Positions 17,396-25,085 of a DNA stretch of 64,000 nucleotides are shown piece after piece (the stretch's first letter is position 1; every line of letters starts with the position of its first letter). The stretch comes from Halogeometricum sp. S3BR5-2. GTDB taxonomy: Archaea; Halobacteriota; Halobacteria; Halobacteriales; Haloferacaceae. Location of the stretch: positions 434,001 through 498,000 of the forward strand of contig NZ_JAMQOQ010000003.1 in the NCBI RefSeq assembly GCF_031624635.1. The letters run 5' to 3'. Made by a program: the position numbers and the translations under genes. The notes under the pieces are model-generated. The model ran no database searches. It was not told the DNA's origin and saw only the letters and a list, made by a program, of their open reading frames with translations.

Positions 17396-19114
17396 ATGGC
17401 AACAGACGGTCGTTCGGAGCGATTGAAACGGGTCGCGGAGTCGTCGCTTCCGATCGTCCGGTGGCTCCCGGCGTACGACCGGTCGTGGCTTCGACCCGAC
17501 GTGCTGGCGGGAATCACGGTCGCGGCCGCGGTCATCCCGGAAGGCTTGGCGTACGCGTCGCTCGCGGGACTGCCCCCGCAGACGGGGTTGTACGCCGCAC
17601 TGCTGGGCACCGTGACGTACGTTCTCTTCGCCTCGTCGCGGCAGGTGATCATGGGTCCGACTTCCGCGCTCGCTATCTTGCTCTTGGCGGGCGTGGGTCC
17701 GATCGCCGACGGGAGCGGGGCGCCGTACGCGTCTCTCGTCGTCGTGACGACCGTCCTCGTCGGTCTGTTCTGCGTGGCCGCCAGAGCGCTCCGACTGGGC
17801 CACCTCGTGCACTTCATCTCCGGGTCGGTCCTCACCGGCTTCTCGACCGGTGCCGCGCTGTACATCGTCTCGACGCAACTCGGGAAGCTCTTCGGTATCT
17901 CCGGGGCGTCCGGAACGTTCTTCGACCGCCTCTGGTTCGTCCTCAGCCACCTGAACGAGGCGCAGCCCGCGACGGTTGTCGTCGGACTCGTCTCGGTCGC
18001 CCTCCTGCTGGTCGGCCGTCGATTCTTTCCGCGAGTGCCCACGACCCTGCTCGTCGTCGTACTGGCCATCGCCGCGTCGTCAGCGCTCGATCTCCGAGCC
18101 CTCGGCGTCGAAATCGTCGGCCGACTTCCGAGCGGACTTCCTCCGCTCGCGGTTCCGTCGGTTCCCGAGGCGGGGGTCGTCGTGTCGCTCGTCCCCGTGG
18201 CGTTCGCGCTGTTCATCCTCTCGTACGTGCAGGGTATCGGCGCCGTCCAGACGTTCGCCCGCCGGAACGGCTACCGGGCGGACCCCGAACAGGAGCTTCT
18301 CGCGGAAGGGATGGGGAACCTCGCCGCCGGACTCTTCGGCGGCTTCGTCGTCGGCGGGAGCATGTCGCGGTCGGCGCTCAACGACTCCATGGGCGGGAAA
18401 TCGCAGGTCGTCGGCGCGGTGGTCGCCGTCGTCCTCGTCGTCGTCCTCCTGTTTCTCACCGGCCTGTTCACGACGCTCCCGGAGGCCACCCTGGGAGCGG
18501 TCGTCACCGTCGCGGTGCTCGGTCTCGTCGACGTCTCGAAGATGCAGCGACTCGGGAGCGTCAGTCGGAGCGAGTTCCTCATCGCGTCCGCGTCGCTGTT
18601 CGGGGTGCTCGCACTGGGGATGGTCTGGGGGGTGTTCATCGGCGTCGGACTCTCACTCCTCCACACCATCGCGCTCGTCAGCGACCCGAAGACGGAGGTT
18701 CTCGGTCGGCTTCGCGGCTCCGACCACTTCGTCAGCCGGGAGACCTACTCGGACGCGGTCGAGATTCCCGACGTGCTCGCGTACCGCGTGAACGCCGAAC
18801 TGTTCTACGCGAACACGAACGTCGTGCGAGACGACCTCGAAGCGCGCCTCCGAGAGCGCGGCTCGCCGGTCGCCCTCGTCGTCTTCGATCTCTCCTCTTC
18901 TCCCATCGTCGACCTCGCCGCGGCCGAGTTTCTCGGCGAACTCGAGGCCGACCTCCGGTCGAGAGGTATCGACCTCAGAATCGCCGGAGCGAACCAGGAG
19001 GTCGCGAAGATACTGCAGGCGACCGACGAAGAAGGGACACTCGGTGAGATACGCGAGGAGGAGGCGATCGCGTCAGTCATCGACCGGTGGCGGCGGGCGC
19101 AAAACGGGCCGTGA
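17396..19114 (+). CDS. SulP family sulfate/anion permease with STAS domain
   Basis: 572 residues. The membrane domain starts near residue 25 and carries the SulP signature AAAVIPEGLAYASLAGLPPQ with TGLYAAL, followed by MGPTSALAILLLAG and the conserved GGFVVGGSMSRSALN. A cytoplasmic STAS domain occupies about residues 435-555 (LAYRVNAELFYANTNVVRDD ... VVFDLSSSPIVDLAAAEFLG). SulP proteins carry sulfate, bicarbonate or other anions. With an FGE and arylsulfatase within 11 kb, sulfate is a reasonable substrate guess. It starts 56 bp after the DUF1269 gene, probably the same transcript. Confidence 0.92.
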   Translation: MATDGRSERLKRVAESSLPIVRWLPAYDRSWLRPDVLAGITVAAAVIPEGLAYASLAGLPPQTGLYAALLGTVTYVLFASSRQVIMGPTSALAILLLAGVGPIADGSGAPYASLVVVTTVLVGLFCVAARALRLGHLVHFISGSVLTGFSTGAALYIVSTQLGKLFGISGASGTFFDRLWFVLSHLNEAQPATVVVGLVSVALLLVGRRFFPRVPTTLLVVVLAIAASSALDLRALGVEIVGRLPSGLPPLAVPSVPEAGVVVSLVPVAFALFILSYVQGIGAVQTFARRNGYRADPEQELLAEGMGNLAAGLFGGFVVGGSMSRSALNDSMGGKSQVVGAVVAVVLVVVLLFLTGLFTTLPEATLGAVVTVAVLGLVDVSKMQRLGSVSRSEFLIASASLFGVLALGMVWGVFIGVGLSLLHTIALVSDPKTEVLGRLRGSDHFVSRETYSDAVEIPDVLAYRVNAELFYANTNVVRDDLEARLRERGSPVALVVFDLSSSPIVDLAAAEFLGELEADLRSRGIDLRIAGANQEVAKILQATDEEGTLGEIREEEAIASVIDRWRRAQNGP

Positions 19115-19253
19115 CGCCGAACGCACCCTCGATCCGAACGTCTGAACCTCGGAGAAGGGAGTCCGACGTGCGGTCTCCGTACTCGGCGCCGGGACGATTG
19201 CGACCGGCGTGAATCCGTCCGTGCCTTCGAGGTACCCCGCGGCAGGGGTTGCC

Positions 19254-19649
19254 TCAGCGGGACGTCGCTGCGCCGGAACGGGTCTCGCTGCGATTCTTGA
19301 GCCAGCCGCCGACCGCGCCGGCTATCGCGCCGGGAATCGCCATCATGAAGAGGGCGACGAGGGCGACGATGCTGCCGCCGATGGCCGGGACGAGGCCGAC
19401 GAACAGGATGCCGACGACCACGAGGATCGCGAGCACCGCGAGGGCCCCGACGACCGTCGCCAACCCGCCGTGAACGGCGCCCTGTTCGATACCAGACACC
19501 ATGTACCCGGCGACGAACCCGCCCACGAGTCCGGGGAGGGCGAGACCTAATCCGGTGGTCTCGGCCGGGGGGTACACCCACGACAGGAACAACCCGAGGA
19601 TCACCGCGACGACGAACCCGGTGAGTACTGCTCTCCAGTTGATATCCAT
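19254..19649 (-). CDS. DUF5518-like small membrane protein
   Basis: 131 residues from ATG 19649 (MDINWRAVLTGFVVAVILGL). Four hydrophobic, Gly/Ala/Val-rich helices with short loops, ending in a basic tail (WLKNRSETRSGAATSR). The pattern fits the haloarchaeal DUF5518 family of unknown function. ATG 19673 would add MSRNNYLI, but the TATA-like ATTATTTTAAG at about 19680-19690 sits only 10 bp from it. A transcript beginning about 25 bp downstream of that box would start near 19660, favouring 19649 with a very short leader. Confidence 0.78.
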   Translation of the reverse strand: MDINWRAVLTGFVVAVILGLFLSWVYPPAETTGLGLALPGLVGGFVAGYMVSGIEQGAVHGGLATVVGALAVLAILVVVGILFVGLVPAIGGSIVALVALFMMAIPGAIAGAVGGWLKNRSETRSGAATSR

Positions 19650-19678
19650 GATCAAGTAGTTGTTACGACTCATACGAG

Positions 19679-19692
19679 CTTAAAATAATATG
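19679..19692 (-). promoter_or_regulatory. TATA-like box for the DUF5518-like gene
   Basis: AT-only run reading ATATTATTTTAAG on the minus strand, about 30 bp upstream of ATG 19649. It is the only such run in the local GC-rich sequence and helps set the start. Confidence 0.5.
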
Positions 19693-19846
19693 CGCCTCGC
19701 TCACGTACTTCACCCGCGCCGACAACTCCTCCCGGTTACACGACCGGCTCTCGTCGGCGCCACTCCCGGCGCTTCTCGGGTTGTTCGGGCTGTTCGATGC
19801 GGTTTCGAGACGTCTTCGGACCGTCGGACGTCGTTCCCTTCTCCTC

Positions 19847-20668
19847 TCATTCCCCGGCCTCCGACGCGTCGCCCCGCGACCCGGTCCGCTTCCCCAGTTC
19901 TCCGCCGAGGGGCAGCAGGACGACCAGCATCAGCGTGGCGCCGACGACCAGAGCGGCCGAGACGTTGCGCTGAGCCGTTCCGAGGCCCATCGCGGACCGG
20001 TCTTCGGCGGCCGACCCTCCCAGGACCCACCCGAGCGCGAACGAACCGACGACGAACGCGAGCAGGGCGGCTATCGCGCCCGTTCCGATCACATCCAGGA
20101 CGGTCTGGTAGTTCAACACCAACATCAGCACGACCAGGAGAACCAGCGCCGTGCTGGCGGCCTGATTCACCGCCGGCTGAATCGAATCGGCCGTCTCTTC
20201 GTAGCGGGCTTTCACGACCAGTCCGATGGCGAGCGGAGTGAGCATCAGGACGACGAGCGAACTCGCGATGTCGAGCGGGTCGACCCGGACGCCCGGCAGC
20301 AACGCTGGGAGCACGACCGGAACGTAGGCGACGGTGACGACCATCAACAGGACCATCAGCCCGACGCCGAACGCGAGGTTTCCCTTCGCGGCCTCTACCA
20401 GTTTCGGGAGGAACGGCGCCCCGGCCGCGGTCGCCAGCAGTATCAGCCCGACGGACTGCGCCTCCGAGAGCGGGACGACCAGAAGGATGACGTACGCCAG
20501 TAGCGGTACGAGCGCGGAGTTCGCGAGGAGCGCCACCGCGACCCGGCGACGGTTTCGCAGCGGTTCGAGAATCTGCGCGACCGTCAGTGCGAGCCCCATC
20601 CCGAACATGCTCGACACGACGAAGACAAGCACCGACAGCCTCGCGAGAGATTCGAGTACTACGGCCAT
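19847..20668 (-). CDS. Bile acid:sodium symporter (BASS/ArsB-type) family transporter
   Basis: 273 residues from ATG 20668 (MAVVLESLARLSVLVFVVSS). Eight to ten hydrophobic helices with family features MFGMGLALTVAQILEPLRNR, ANSALVPLLAYVILLVVPLS and the conserved GLGTAQRNVSAALVV near the C-terminus. The substrate could be an organic anion; BASS proteins carry bile acids, pyruvate or pantoate. Upstream methionines at 20704 and 20737 add a basic leader and run into the IS5 terminus region. The truncated IS5 element begins 49 bp upstream of the start and may have displaced the native promoter. Confidence 0.85.
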   Translation of the reverse strand: MAVVLESLARLSVLVFVVSSMFGMGLALTVAQILEPLRNRRRVAVALLANSALVPLLAYVILLVVPLSEAQSVGLILLATAAGAPFLPKLVEAAKGNLAFGVGLMVLLMVVTVAYVPVVLPALLPGVRVDPLDIASSLVVLMLTPLAIGLVVKARYEETADSIQPAVNQAASTALVLLVVLMLVLNYQTVLDVIGTGAIAALLAFVVGSFALGWVLGGSAAEDRSAMGLGTAQRNVSAALVVGATLMLVVLLPLGGELGKRTGSRGDASEAGE

Positions 20669-20716
20669 CTTCCTCCGATATCTACGCTTTCTCCGCTCGG
20701 CCATTGTTATTAGTCC

Positions 20717-21322
20717 GGCTCTGTTGAAATCCTCCAAGGGTTACAGGTTCGCCTCGTAATTCGACGAGATGAACGCCCTCCCGAAGTCGCAGATTCTCCG
20801 GTTTACTGAGAAGGCGATCCATCTGGCCCGCCGAGCCGTTTCTCGATACTCCTCGAAGTTCTCCAAACACCGTTATACACTCCCGCAGCACGTTGTTCTG
20901 CTCTGTCTCAAAGTTCGGAAGAACACGACCTACCGTGGCCTGCTTGACGAACTGATCGAGATGCCACGCATCCGTCGCGCTCTTGGATTAGCTGAACTTC
21001 CTACGCCATCAACGCTCTGTAAGGCGTTCAATCGACTGGATATGGCCGTGTGGCGTATCATATTGACTCTCTCAGCGACCCTACTTCCGACGAGCGGAGT
21101 TGTTGGTGTTGATGCGTCAGGGTTTGACCGCAGTCACGCTTCGAAACACTACACGAAACGAGCCGAACTCACGATCCAACAGCTCAAGGTGACGTTGCTG
21201 GTCGATGCGAAGGTAAACGCGATTCTCGATTTACACGTGACGACGACTCGGAAACACGATAGCCAGATTGCTCCGTCGTTGATCAAGCGCAATCCTGAGG
21301 ATATTGACATTCTGCTCGGTGA
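20717..21322 (+). mobile_element. Truncated IS5-family element
   Basis: The left end appears to start at GGCTCTGTTGAAAT (20717), which resembles terminal repeats of haloarchaeal IS5 elements. The transposase frame starts 52 bp inside. The element stops exactly where the IS6-family element's terminal repeat begins at 21323, and no matching IS5 right half is found beyond the IS6 element, so the remainder has been lost rather than merely interrupted. Confidence 0.75.
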
Positions 21323-21338
21323 GGCACTGTCTAGTTAA
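20769..21338 (+). pseudogene. IS5-family transposase, C-terminally truncated
   Basis: 189 codons remain, the last few reading into the IS6 terminal repeat. The N-terminal helical domain (LPKSQILRFTEKAIHLARRA ...) is followed by the first catalytic region SGVVGVDASGFDRSHASKHY, containing the DDE Asp, and LKVTLLVDAKVNAILDLHVT. The second Asp and the Glu of the DDE triad are missing, so the protein cannot be an active transposase. GC content is lower than in flanking genes, as usual for haloarchaeal IS elements. Confidence 0.85.
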
Positions 21339-21780
21339 CCTCTTCAGCCGGCGTTCGTCCATTGAGCGCTTGATGCGGTCGTTGAACGTTATAGTAATGA
21401 GCGAACAGTGCAAGCCACTGGCGGACGCTCAGCCGACTGCCCACCCACGAATTATGGAAGCGGTCAACTCGCATTTTGAGGGTGTGAAACCACTTTTCGA
21501 TCAGATTTCGGTCCGTATAGTCGACCCGACCGCTCAGCCCTAATCGAGAGAGTGCAGTCCGATAACCGAATTGATCGACCAGAAACACCGTGTCTTCGCA
21601 ATTGTGTTTCTCGACGACTCCGTGAAGGAACGCAGCCGCCGGATCGGTTCCATGTCTTTTGAACAGCTGTACGTCGAGAAGTAACTTGGTGTCGATGTCT
21701 ATTGCAGCGTACAACCAAGACCACTCGCCATTGATTTTGACAGCGGTTTCGTCGACGGCGACCCGCGACGGCTGCGCCGT

Positions 21781-21836
21781 CACGAGAACGCGACGCGTTC
21801 TGGTTGGCTGCACGAGAGCGAAGCTCTCGTGAACGT
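21781..21836. repeat. Hairpin array 2 (two palindromes) inserted in the IS6 transposase
   Basis: The insert 21781-21833 is flanked by CGT on both sides (21778-21780 and 21834-21836). It holds a 7-bp stem with 3-nt loop at 21785-21801 (arms AGAACGC/GCGTTCT) and a 9-bp stem with GAA loop at 21811-21831 (arms CACGAGAGC/GCTCTCGTG). Hairpin centres are 28 bp apart. The net gain of 56 bp destroys the reading frame. Confidence 0.8.
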
Positions 21837-21989
21837 CGGCGGGTCCGAGACGCTGTCAGCCAGTCGATGAACCCACTGGAAAATTGCCTGAAACGAGCGA
21901 TCTACGCCGATCAAGTGCAGAATTGCCTCTGTTTCTCTGAGCGAGAGACCGGCAGCGTGGAGACGGACGGCGAACGCCCTGACGGGCGT

Positions 21990-22103
21990 CCCCAGAACCC
22001 TTCGGGTTCTGGTGTGCGAACGAGACGTGAAGCGTCTCGTCAACGTTCGAAAGACGCGATGCGTCTTTCGGGCCCACAAACTCGCTTCGCGAGTTTGGGA
22101 CGT
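21990..22103. repeat. Hairpin array 1 (four palindromes) inserted in the IS6 transposase
   Basis: The insert 21990-22100 is flanked by CGT (21987-21989 and 22101-22103). It contains four perfect hairpins with unrelated stems: 21992-22012 (CCAGAACCC, TTC loop), 22020-22040 (ACGAGACG, 5-nt loop), 22048-22070 (CGAAAGACGC, GAT loop) and 22077-22097 (CAAACTCGC, TTC loop). Centres are 28, 29 and 28 bp apart. The net gain of 114 bp is exactly 38 codons. Confidence 0.85.
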
Positions 22104-22238
22104 CGCCGTCCGCTCCTGCTGCCAACATTCAAGCGTAGCCGTGTCTAAACTCTGTCTGAGCAGGTCTGAGAGTGGCATGAAACACTAGCTCTTCGACCTG
22201 CTCGCTCCTTAACTAGACAGTGCCACAGTCCGGTTCCT

Positions 22239-22270
22239 ATCAAATATATTATTATACTATAGTTGTGTTT
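22239..22270 (+). promoter_or_regulatory. AT-rich core promoter upstream of the unknown gene pair
   Basis: The sequence between the IS6 right end and GTG 22276 is almost pure A/T (containing AATATATTATTATACTATAG). It places a TATA box 25-35 bp before the start codon, which suits a leaderless transcript. Confidence 0.6.
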
Positions 22271-22275
22271 ATTAC

Positions 22276-23373
22276 GTGGTGGCATTAACCGCGGGACAGG
22301 ATCTGTACGCCTCAGTCGGCGAGGAGGGAATCAATCGATTCGTTCGACATCTGTTCCGCCAGCGCCCCTCACTGTTCACCTTCGCAACGCCGGGCATCGC
22401 CGCGTACGCGGACGAGTTTCTCGACCCGGCGGTTCCGTTGTCGGACGCACAGGTCGCACGGGGCCAGCCTCGCGTCAGCGAACTGTCGGGGATCCCCGTG
22501 CCCGGGACAGACGGCCCCGTCGAACTGGAGTACTGCGTGCAGCTGACGGCTTTCGAGTTCGACTTCCACCCCGGCGACGAGTTCGAGCTCCCCGTGGGTA
22601 GAGAGCTGGAGGCACAGCAGTTCGGCGTGCACGTGGCGTTCGCCGTGGGGCTCGGCTGTCCAAAGGACGCTGCCCCAGATTTTAGACGCCGGATCCGTGA
22701 CCGGTCGATCTTCGAGGGAAACGTTCTGAGTGTCCTCCAGTCCCGAGGAGGCGAAACGCCCCCCGGTCAACGGTCGGTTGACCACGGGGAGGCCATGGAC
22801 GGATTGACGGGCGGACGCCCGCTTGCTGACGGCGGCCGAGCATCGGGGTCGACGTCGGTAGCGCAGTTCGGTTCCCTCCCCGCCGGACCGGGGCGGGACC
22901 GGTTCGTCGGCGGCGATCAGCGAGTCCTCGCCCCGCCGGACGTGGAGTTGATCAGGAAGCCGGACGTCACGATGCACCGCTTCGAGCTGCACGCGTTCCT
23001 CGTCGGCGGTGTCGACATCGGAACCGACGGGGACGAGAACGGAAACAGGGACGCGTTCGCGTTCGAACTTGACCACCTCGAACTCGGCGGGGGAGACGAC
23101 GGCTCGGCGATCGACCTTCCGACCGGCCTGAAGAACAGCATCGAGTGCTACGTCGACCTTTACGTCAGGCACGTCGTCCTGCCGAGCGTCTCGGAGATGA
23201 GCCAGAGCACTGTTGCGAGCGTCCTCGACAACGACCTCCTGAAGACGGAGCTCACGCCGGAGGACCCGACGGCCCGCTTCCCGGAGACGGATGCGATTCC
23301 CGACAATCCGAACCTCGCGGACGACCGGCTCGAAGTGTATGTCGACCTCAACATCACGGGAGACGGACAGTGA
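22276..23373 (+). CDS. Unrecognised protein A of a two-gene unit
   Basis: 365 residues with a GTG start at 22276 placed just after an AT-rich promoter. I do not recognise the family. The N-terminus (MVALTAGQDLYASVGEEGIN) includes RFVRHLFRQRPSLFTFATP. There are amphipathic beta-like stretches (VELEYCVQLTAFEFDFHPGD, FGVHVAFAVGLGC, HRFELHAFLVGGVDIG, SIECYVDLYVRHVVLPSVSE) and a Gly/Asp-rich low-complexity centre (residues 150-215). There is no signal peptide or membrane helix. Alternating hydrophobic strands with two long amphipathic regions are reminiscent of lipid-binding barrel proteins, but that is speculation. Its stop codon overlaps the next gene by 4 bp. Confidence 0.65.
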   Translation: MVALTAGQDLYASVGEEGINRFVRHLFRQRPSLFTFATPGIAAYADEFLDPAVPLSDAQVARGQPRVSELSGIPVPGTDGPVELEYCVQLTAFEFDFHPGDEFELPVGRELEAQQFGVHVAFAVGLGCPKDAAPDFRRRIRDRSIFEGNVLSVLQSRGGETPPGQRSVDHGEAMDGLTGGRPLADGGRASGSTSVAQFGSLPAGPGRDRFVGGDQRVLAPPDVELIRKPDVTMHRFELHAFLVGGVDIGTDGDENGNRDAFAFELDHLELGGGDDGSAIDLPTGLKNSIECYVDLYVRHVVLPSVSEMSQSTVASVLDNDLLKTELTPEDPTARFPETDAIPDNPNLADDRLEVYVDLNITGDGQ

Positions 23374-23750
23374 GCCAGCTGACCGTCGCCGTCTCGGAGG
23401 ACGGCCTGAACGAACAGCTGCAGGCTGTCCAAGAGAACGTCGCCGTCGGGATCGAGGGGACGTTCGGGGAGGGCGGGTTCGAGGTAGCGTACGAACTGGG
23501 CGTCAGACTGGAGGAGGGGACCGTCGAGCTCCGACCCGACCGGTTCGACCTGGACGAACTCGATGTCGTCTACGACCCGGTGCGCTTCGAGGTCCGGTTT
23601 GATATCCCGGAGCTGTGTACCCCGTTCGTCTGCATCCCCGGCTTCCTGGGCCTCGACGAGACGTGCCTCCCCCAGATATGCTTGTTCGAGACCGACTCGG
23701 AGTTAGGGCCCCTCGTCGCGAACGCCAATCGGTTCGGATCCCATAACTAA
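23370..23750 (+). CDS. Unrecognised protein B of a two-gene unit
   Basis: 126 residues with GTG at 23370, overlapping the stop of protein A (GTGA), a strong sign of translational coupling. It starts VSQLTVAVSEDGLNEQLQAV and consists of alternating amphipathic strands (VAVGIEGTFGEGGFEVAYEL, GVRLEEGTVELRPDRFDLDE). A Cys-rich C-terminal stretch follows: C at about residues 85, 89, 99 and 103 (PELCTPFVCIPGFLG, LDETCLPQICLFET). The strand pattern resembles that of protein A, as if both were one fold family. Paired cysteines could bind metal or form disulfides. No known domain is recognised. Confidence 0.6.
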   Translation: MSQLTVAVSEDGLNEQLQAVQENVAVGIEGTFGEGGFEVAYELGVRLEEGTVELRPDRFDLDELDVVYDPVRFEVRFDIPELCTPFVCIPGFLGLDETCLPQICLFETDSELGPLVANANRFGSHN

Positions 23751-24647
23751 TCAAGGGCGGTTATCGGAGTGGCCGCCAATCAGGACCGTCGCGACGAACT
23801 GGCCCGCTATCGTAATCAAGCTCGACTGCGATCCGAAGATAGGTGCAGGCGAGACAGTTATTTTCGGGTGCGAATAACGAGAAGTATCTGCGCTGGGGTC
23901 GCTTATCTACTTCTGAGGAGTACCCCCCACGTCTATCCCCCCGATACGCCCCTCACTCTTCCTGTTGGCTGGTTCTGCAGTAGATTGTCGGCCCGGGTCG
24001 CGGTGGCTACTGCCCTGGAGAAGACGCACGTCGACTGTTCGGACCCTCCCGAATCCTGTGGCGGGATTCGCGAACCCGCGGCGATGATGGTTGCCGCCGA
24101 CGAGCAGGGCTGTTGGTGAACTGTCGGTGAGTATCTTGACCGTCTCGACAGCGGTGTCGCGACCAAACGCATCGTCTCCCTCGACGACCAACTTGGAATC
24201 GACCTCCCGACCCGAGAGGCACTCGCCGAATCGTTCACTAGCGGCTACTCCCTCTCGATCCCACGCGTCCCGAAAAGGGGGCCACCGACAGTGCGTACCG
24301 CTCCCGGATCAACGTCGGGCCGGCGATGCTCAAGTCAACGGAGTCCCAAGCTAGATCGAGGTTACTACCCCTCTCAAGAAATTAGATCCCGTGAAAAGTG
24401 GTGTGTTAGACACGCCGACGCTCCCCGATTCGCCGGTAGGTTTAACCAACAATAGAGTCGGGAAGTTAACCAACAACGGGTAGGCGCGACGCCCCTGACG
24501 ACCCGGAAGCCCGACGTGAGGAGCTACCTCCCTAAAACGGAATCGAGTCTCACGACTACCTGAGCGACTGGCAGAGAATCAACGACGTGAGCGAAGGATC
24601 GAAGCCACCGTGCGAACGTTGATTGCCTCAGCAGTTCACATAGGATC
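23751..24647. other. Decayed intergenic stretch in the IS island
   Basis: 897 bp with no convincing gene. The minus strand around 23950-24260 reads, without a proper start, through VVEGDDAFGRDTAVETVKIL and SSPTALLVGGNHHRRGFANP, which looks like a degraded nucleotide-binding Usp-like domain; this is weak. Two 11-bp direct repeats TTAACCAACAA lie at 24442-24452 and 24466-24476. Confidence 0.35.
24442..24476. repeat. Two 11-bp direct repeats TTAACCAACAA
   Basis: Copies at 24442-24452 and 24466-24476 are spaced 24 bp start to start, a little over two helical turns, about 170 bp upstream of the gene at 24648. Tandem half-sites like this can serve as operators; no regulator is known for them. Confidence 0.35.
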
Positions 24648-25076
24648 ATGGCCGAGTTTACAGACGAACGACAGCTCGTACTACGGGCGCGCTCTCAGTT
24701 GGATCAGTGGACGAAACGTGCCCGAATGGAGGCGTACGCTGAACTGTTCGAAGGTGACAATCCCGTCCTCTCCCGGGACGAGGTTCGACTGCTCGATGCG
24801 CTCGACTCGGAACTGGAGCGAGAGGGTGGCGATGGCGTCTGGGGGACCGATCAGTACGGAATCCACACGGCTGGGACCTCGAGTTCGGATACCTCTCTCG
24901 GAGTAGTCTGCGTGTACCACCCACAGATCACCAAAGACTCCGTCCTTCGTGGGGCCGACGATCTTGACGACGAAACCGAAGAGCGACTCAACGCTGCACT
25001 CTGGAAGTACAGTGAGCGCGTCGCGACACTCATCGAAAGAGAACTCGACGAGTTCATCCGTCACACACAGGATTAG
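24648..25076 (+). CDS. Conserved haloarchaeal protein, unknown function
   Basis: 142 residues, acidic, soluble and mostly helical. It starts MAEFTDERQLVLRARSQLDQ and contains AYAELFEGDNPVLSRDEVRL, GDGVWGTDQYGIHTAG, and a C-terminal helix pair (DETEERLNAALWKYSERVAT). I recall similar haloarchaeal proteins of about this length that are annotated only as a domain of unknown function. It stands alone in a region of remnants, with IS debris upstream and an orphan ABC tail 10 bp downstream, so its original context has probably been lost. Confidence 0.7.
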   Translation: MAEFTDERQLVLRARSQLDQWTKRARMEAYAELFEGDNPVLSRDEVRLLDALDSELEREGGDGVWGTDQYGIHTAGTSSSDTSLGVVCVYHPQITKDSVLRGADDLDDETEERLNAALWKYSERVATLIERELDEFIRHTQD

Positions 25077-25085
25077 GCCCCAACC

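Larger units (their letters stand above)
21331..22178 (-). pseudogene. IS6-family transposase split by two hairpin-array insertions
   Basis: The coding sequence starts with ATG at 22178 (MPLSDLLRQSLDTATLECWQ). It should run straight from RTAT to PVRAFAVRLH and from VSDPPT to AQPSRVAVDETAVK, judging by other haloarchaeal IS6 transposases I recall. Instead 38 codons are inserted at the first point, which keeps the frame. Another 56 bp are inserted at the second point, which shifts the frame and leads to a stop at 21780. The catalytic DDE domain downstream (VAVDETAVKINGEWSWLYAA ... IEKWFHTLKMR ... RPHQALNGRTPAEEVN) is otherwise intact. Internal ATG 21813 could initiate only the C-terminal part. 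Confidence 0.8.
21323..22224 (-). mobile_element. IS6-family insertion element, 902 bp, inactivated
   Basis: Bounded by perfect 16-bp terminal inverted repeats: GGCACTGTCTAGTTAA at 21323-21338 and its complement at 22209-22224. The transposase is on the minus strand and its stop codon lies inside the left repeat. The 8-bp flanks differ (CTCGGTGA left, ACAGTCCG right), so there is no target duplication. That fits recombination or adjacent deletion after insertion, in line with the missing half of the IS5 element. The body carries two hairpin-array insertions totalling 170 bp. Confidence 0.85.

Noticed and set aside
20739-20759. GTTACA ... CGTAAT, similar to the 22-bp inverted repeat
   Set aside because: The spacing is one base shorter than in all other copies and it lies inside the IS5 end, so it is probably coincidental.
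21974-21989. A further stem-loop (ACGCCC/GGGCGT) next to hairpin array 1
   Set aside because: It falls in the original transposase codons for PVRA and its 6-bp stem is formed partly by the junction; not counted as part of the insert.
22369-23172. Minus-strand frame of 267 codons over unknown gene A
   Set aside because: The plus-strand frame has a promoter, a coupled downstream partner and better composition; the minus frame has no start signal.
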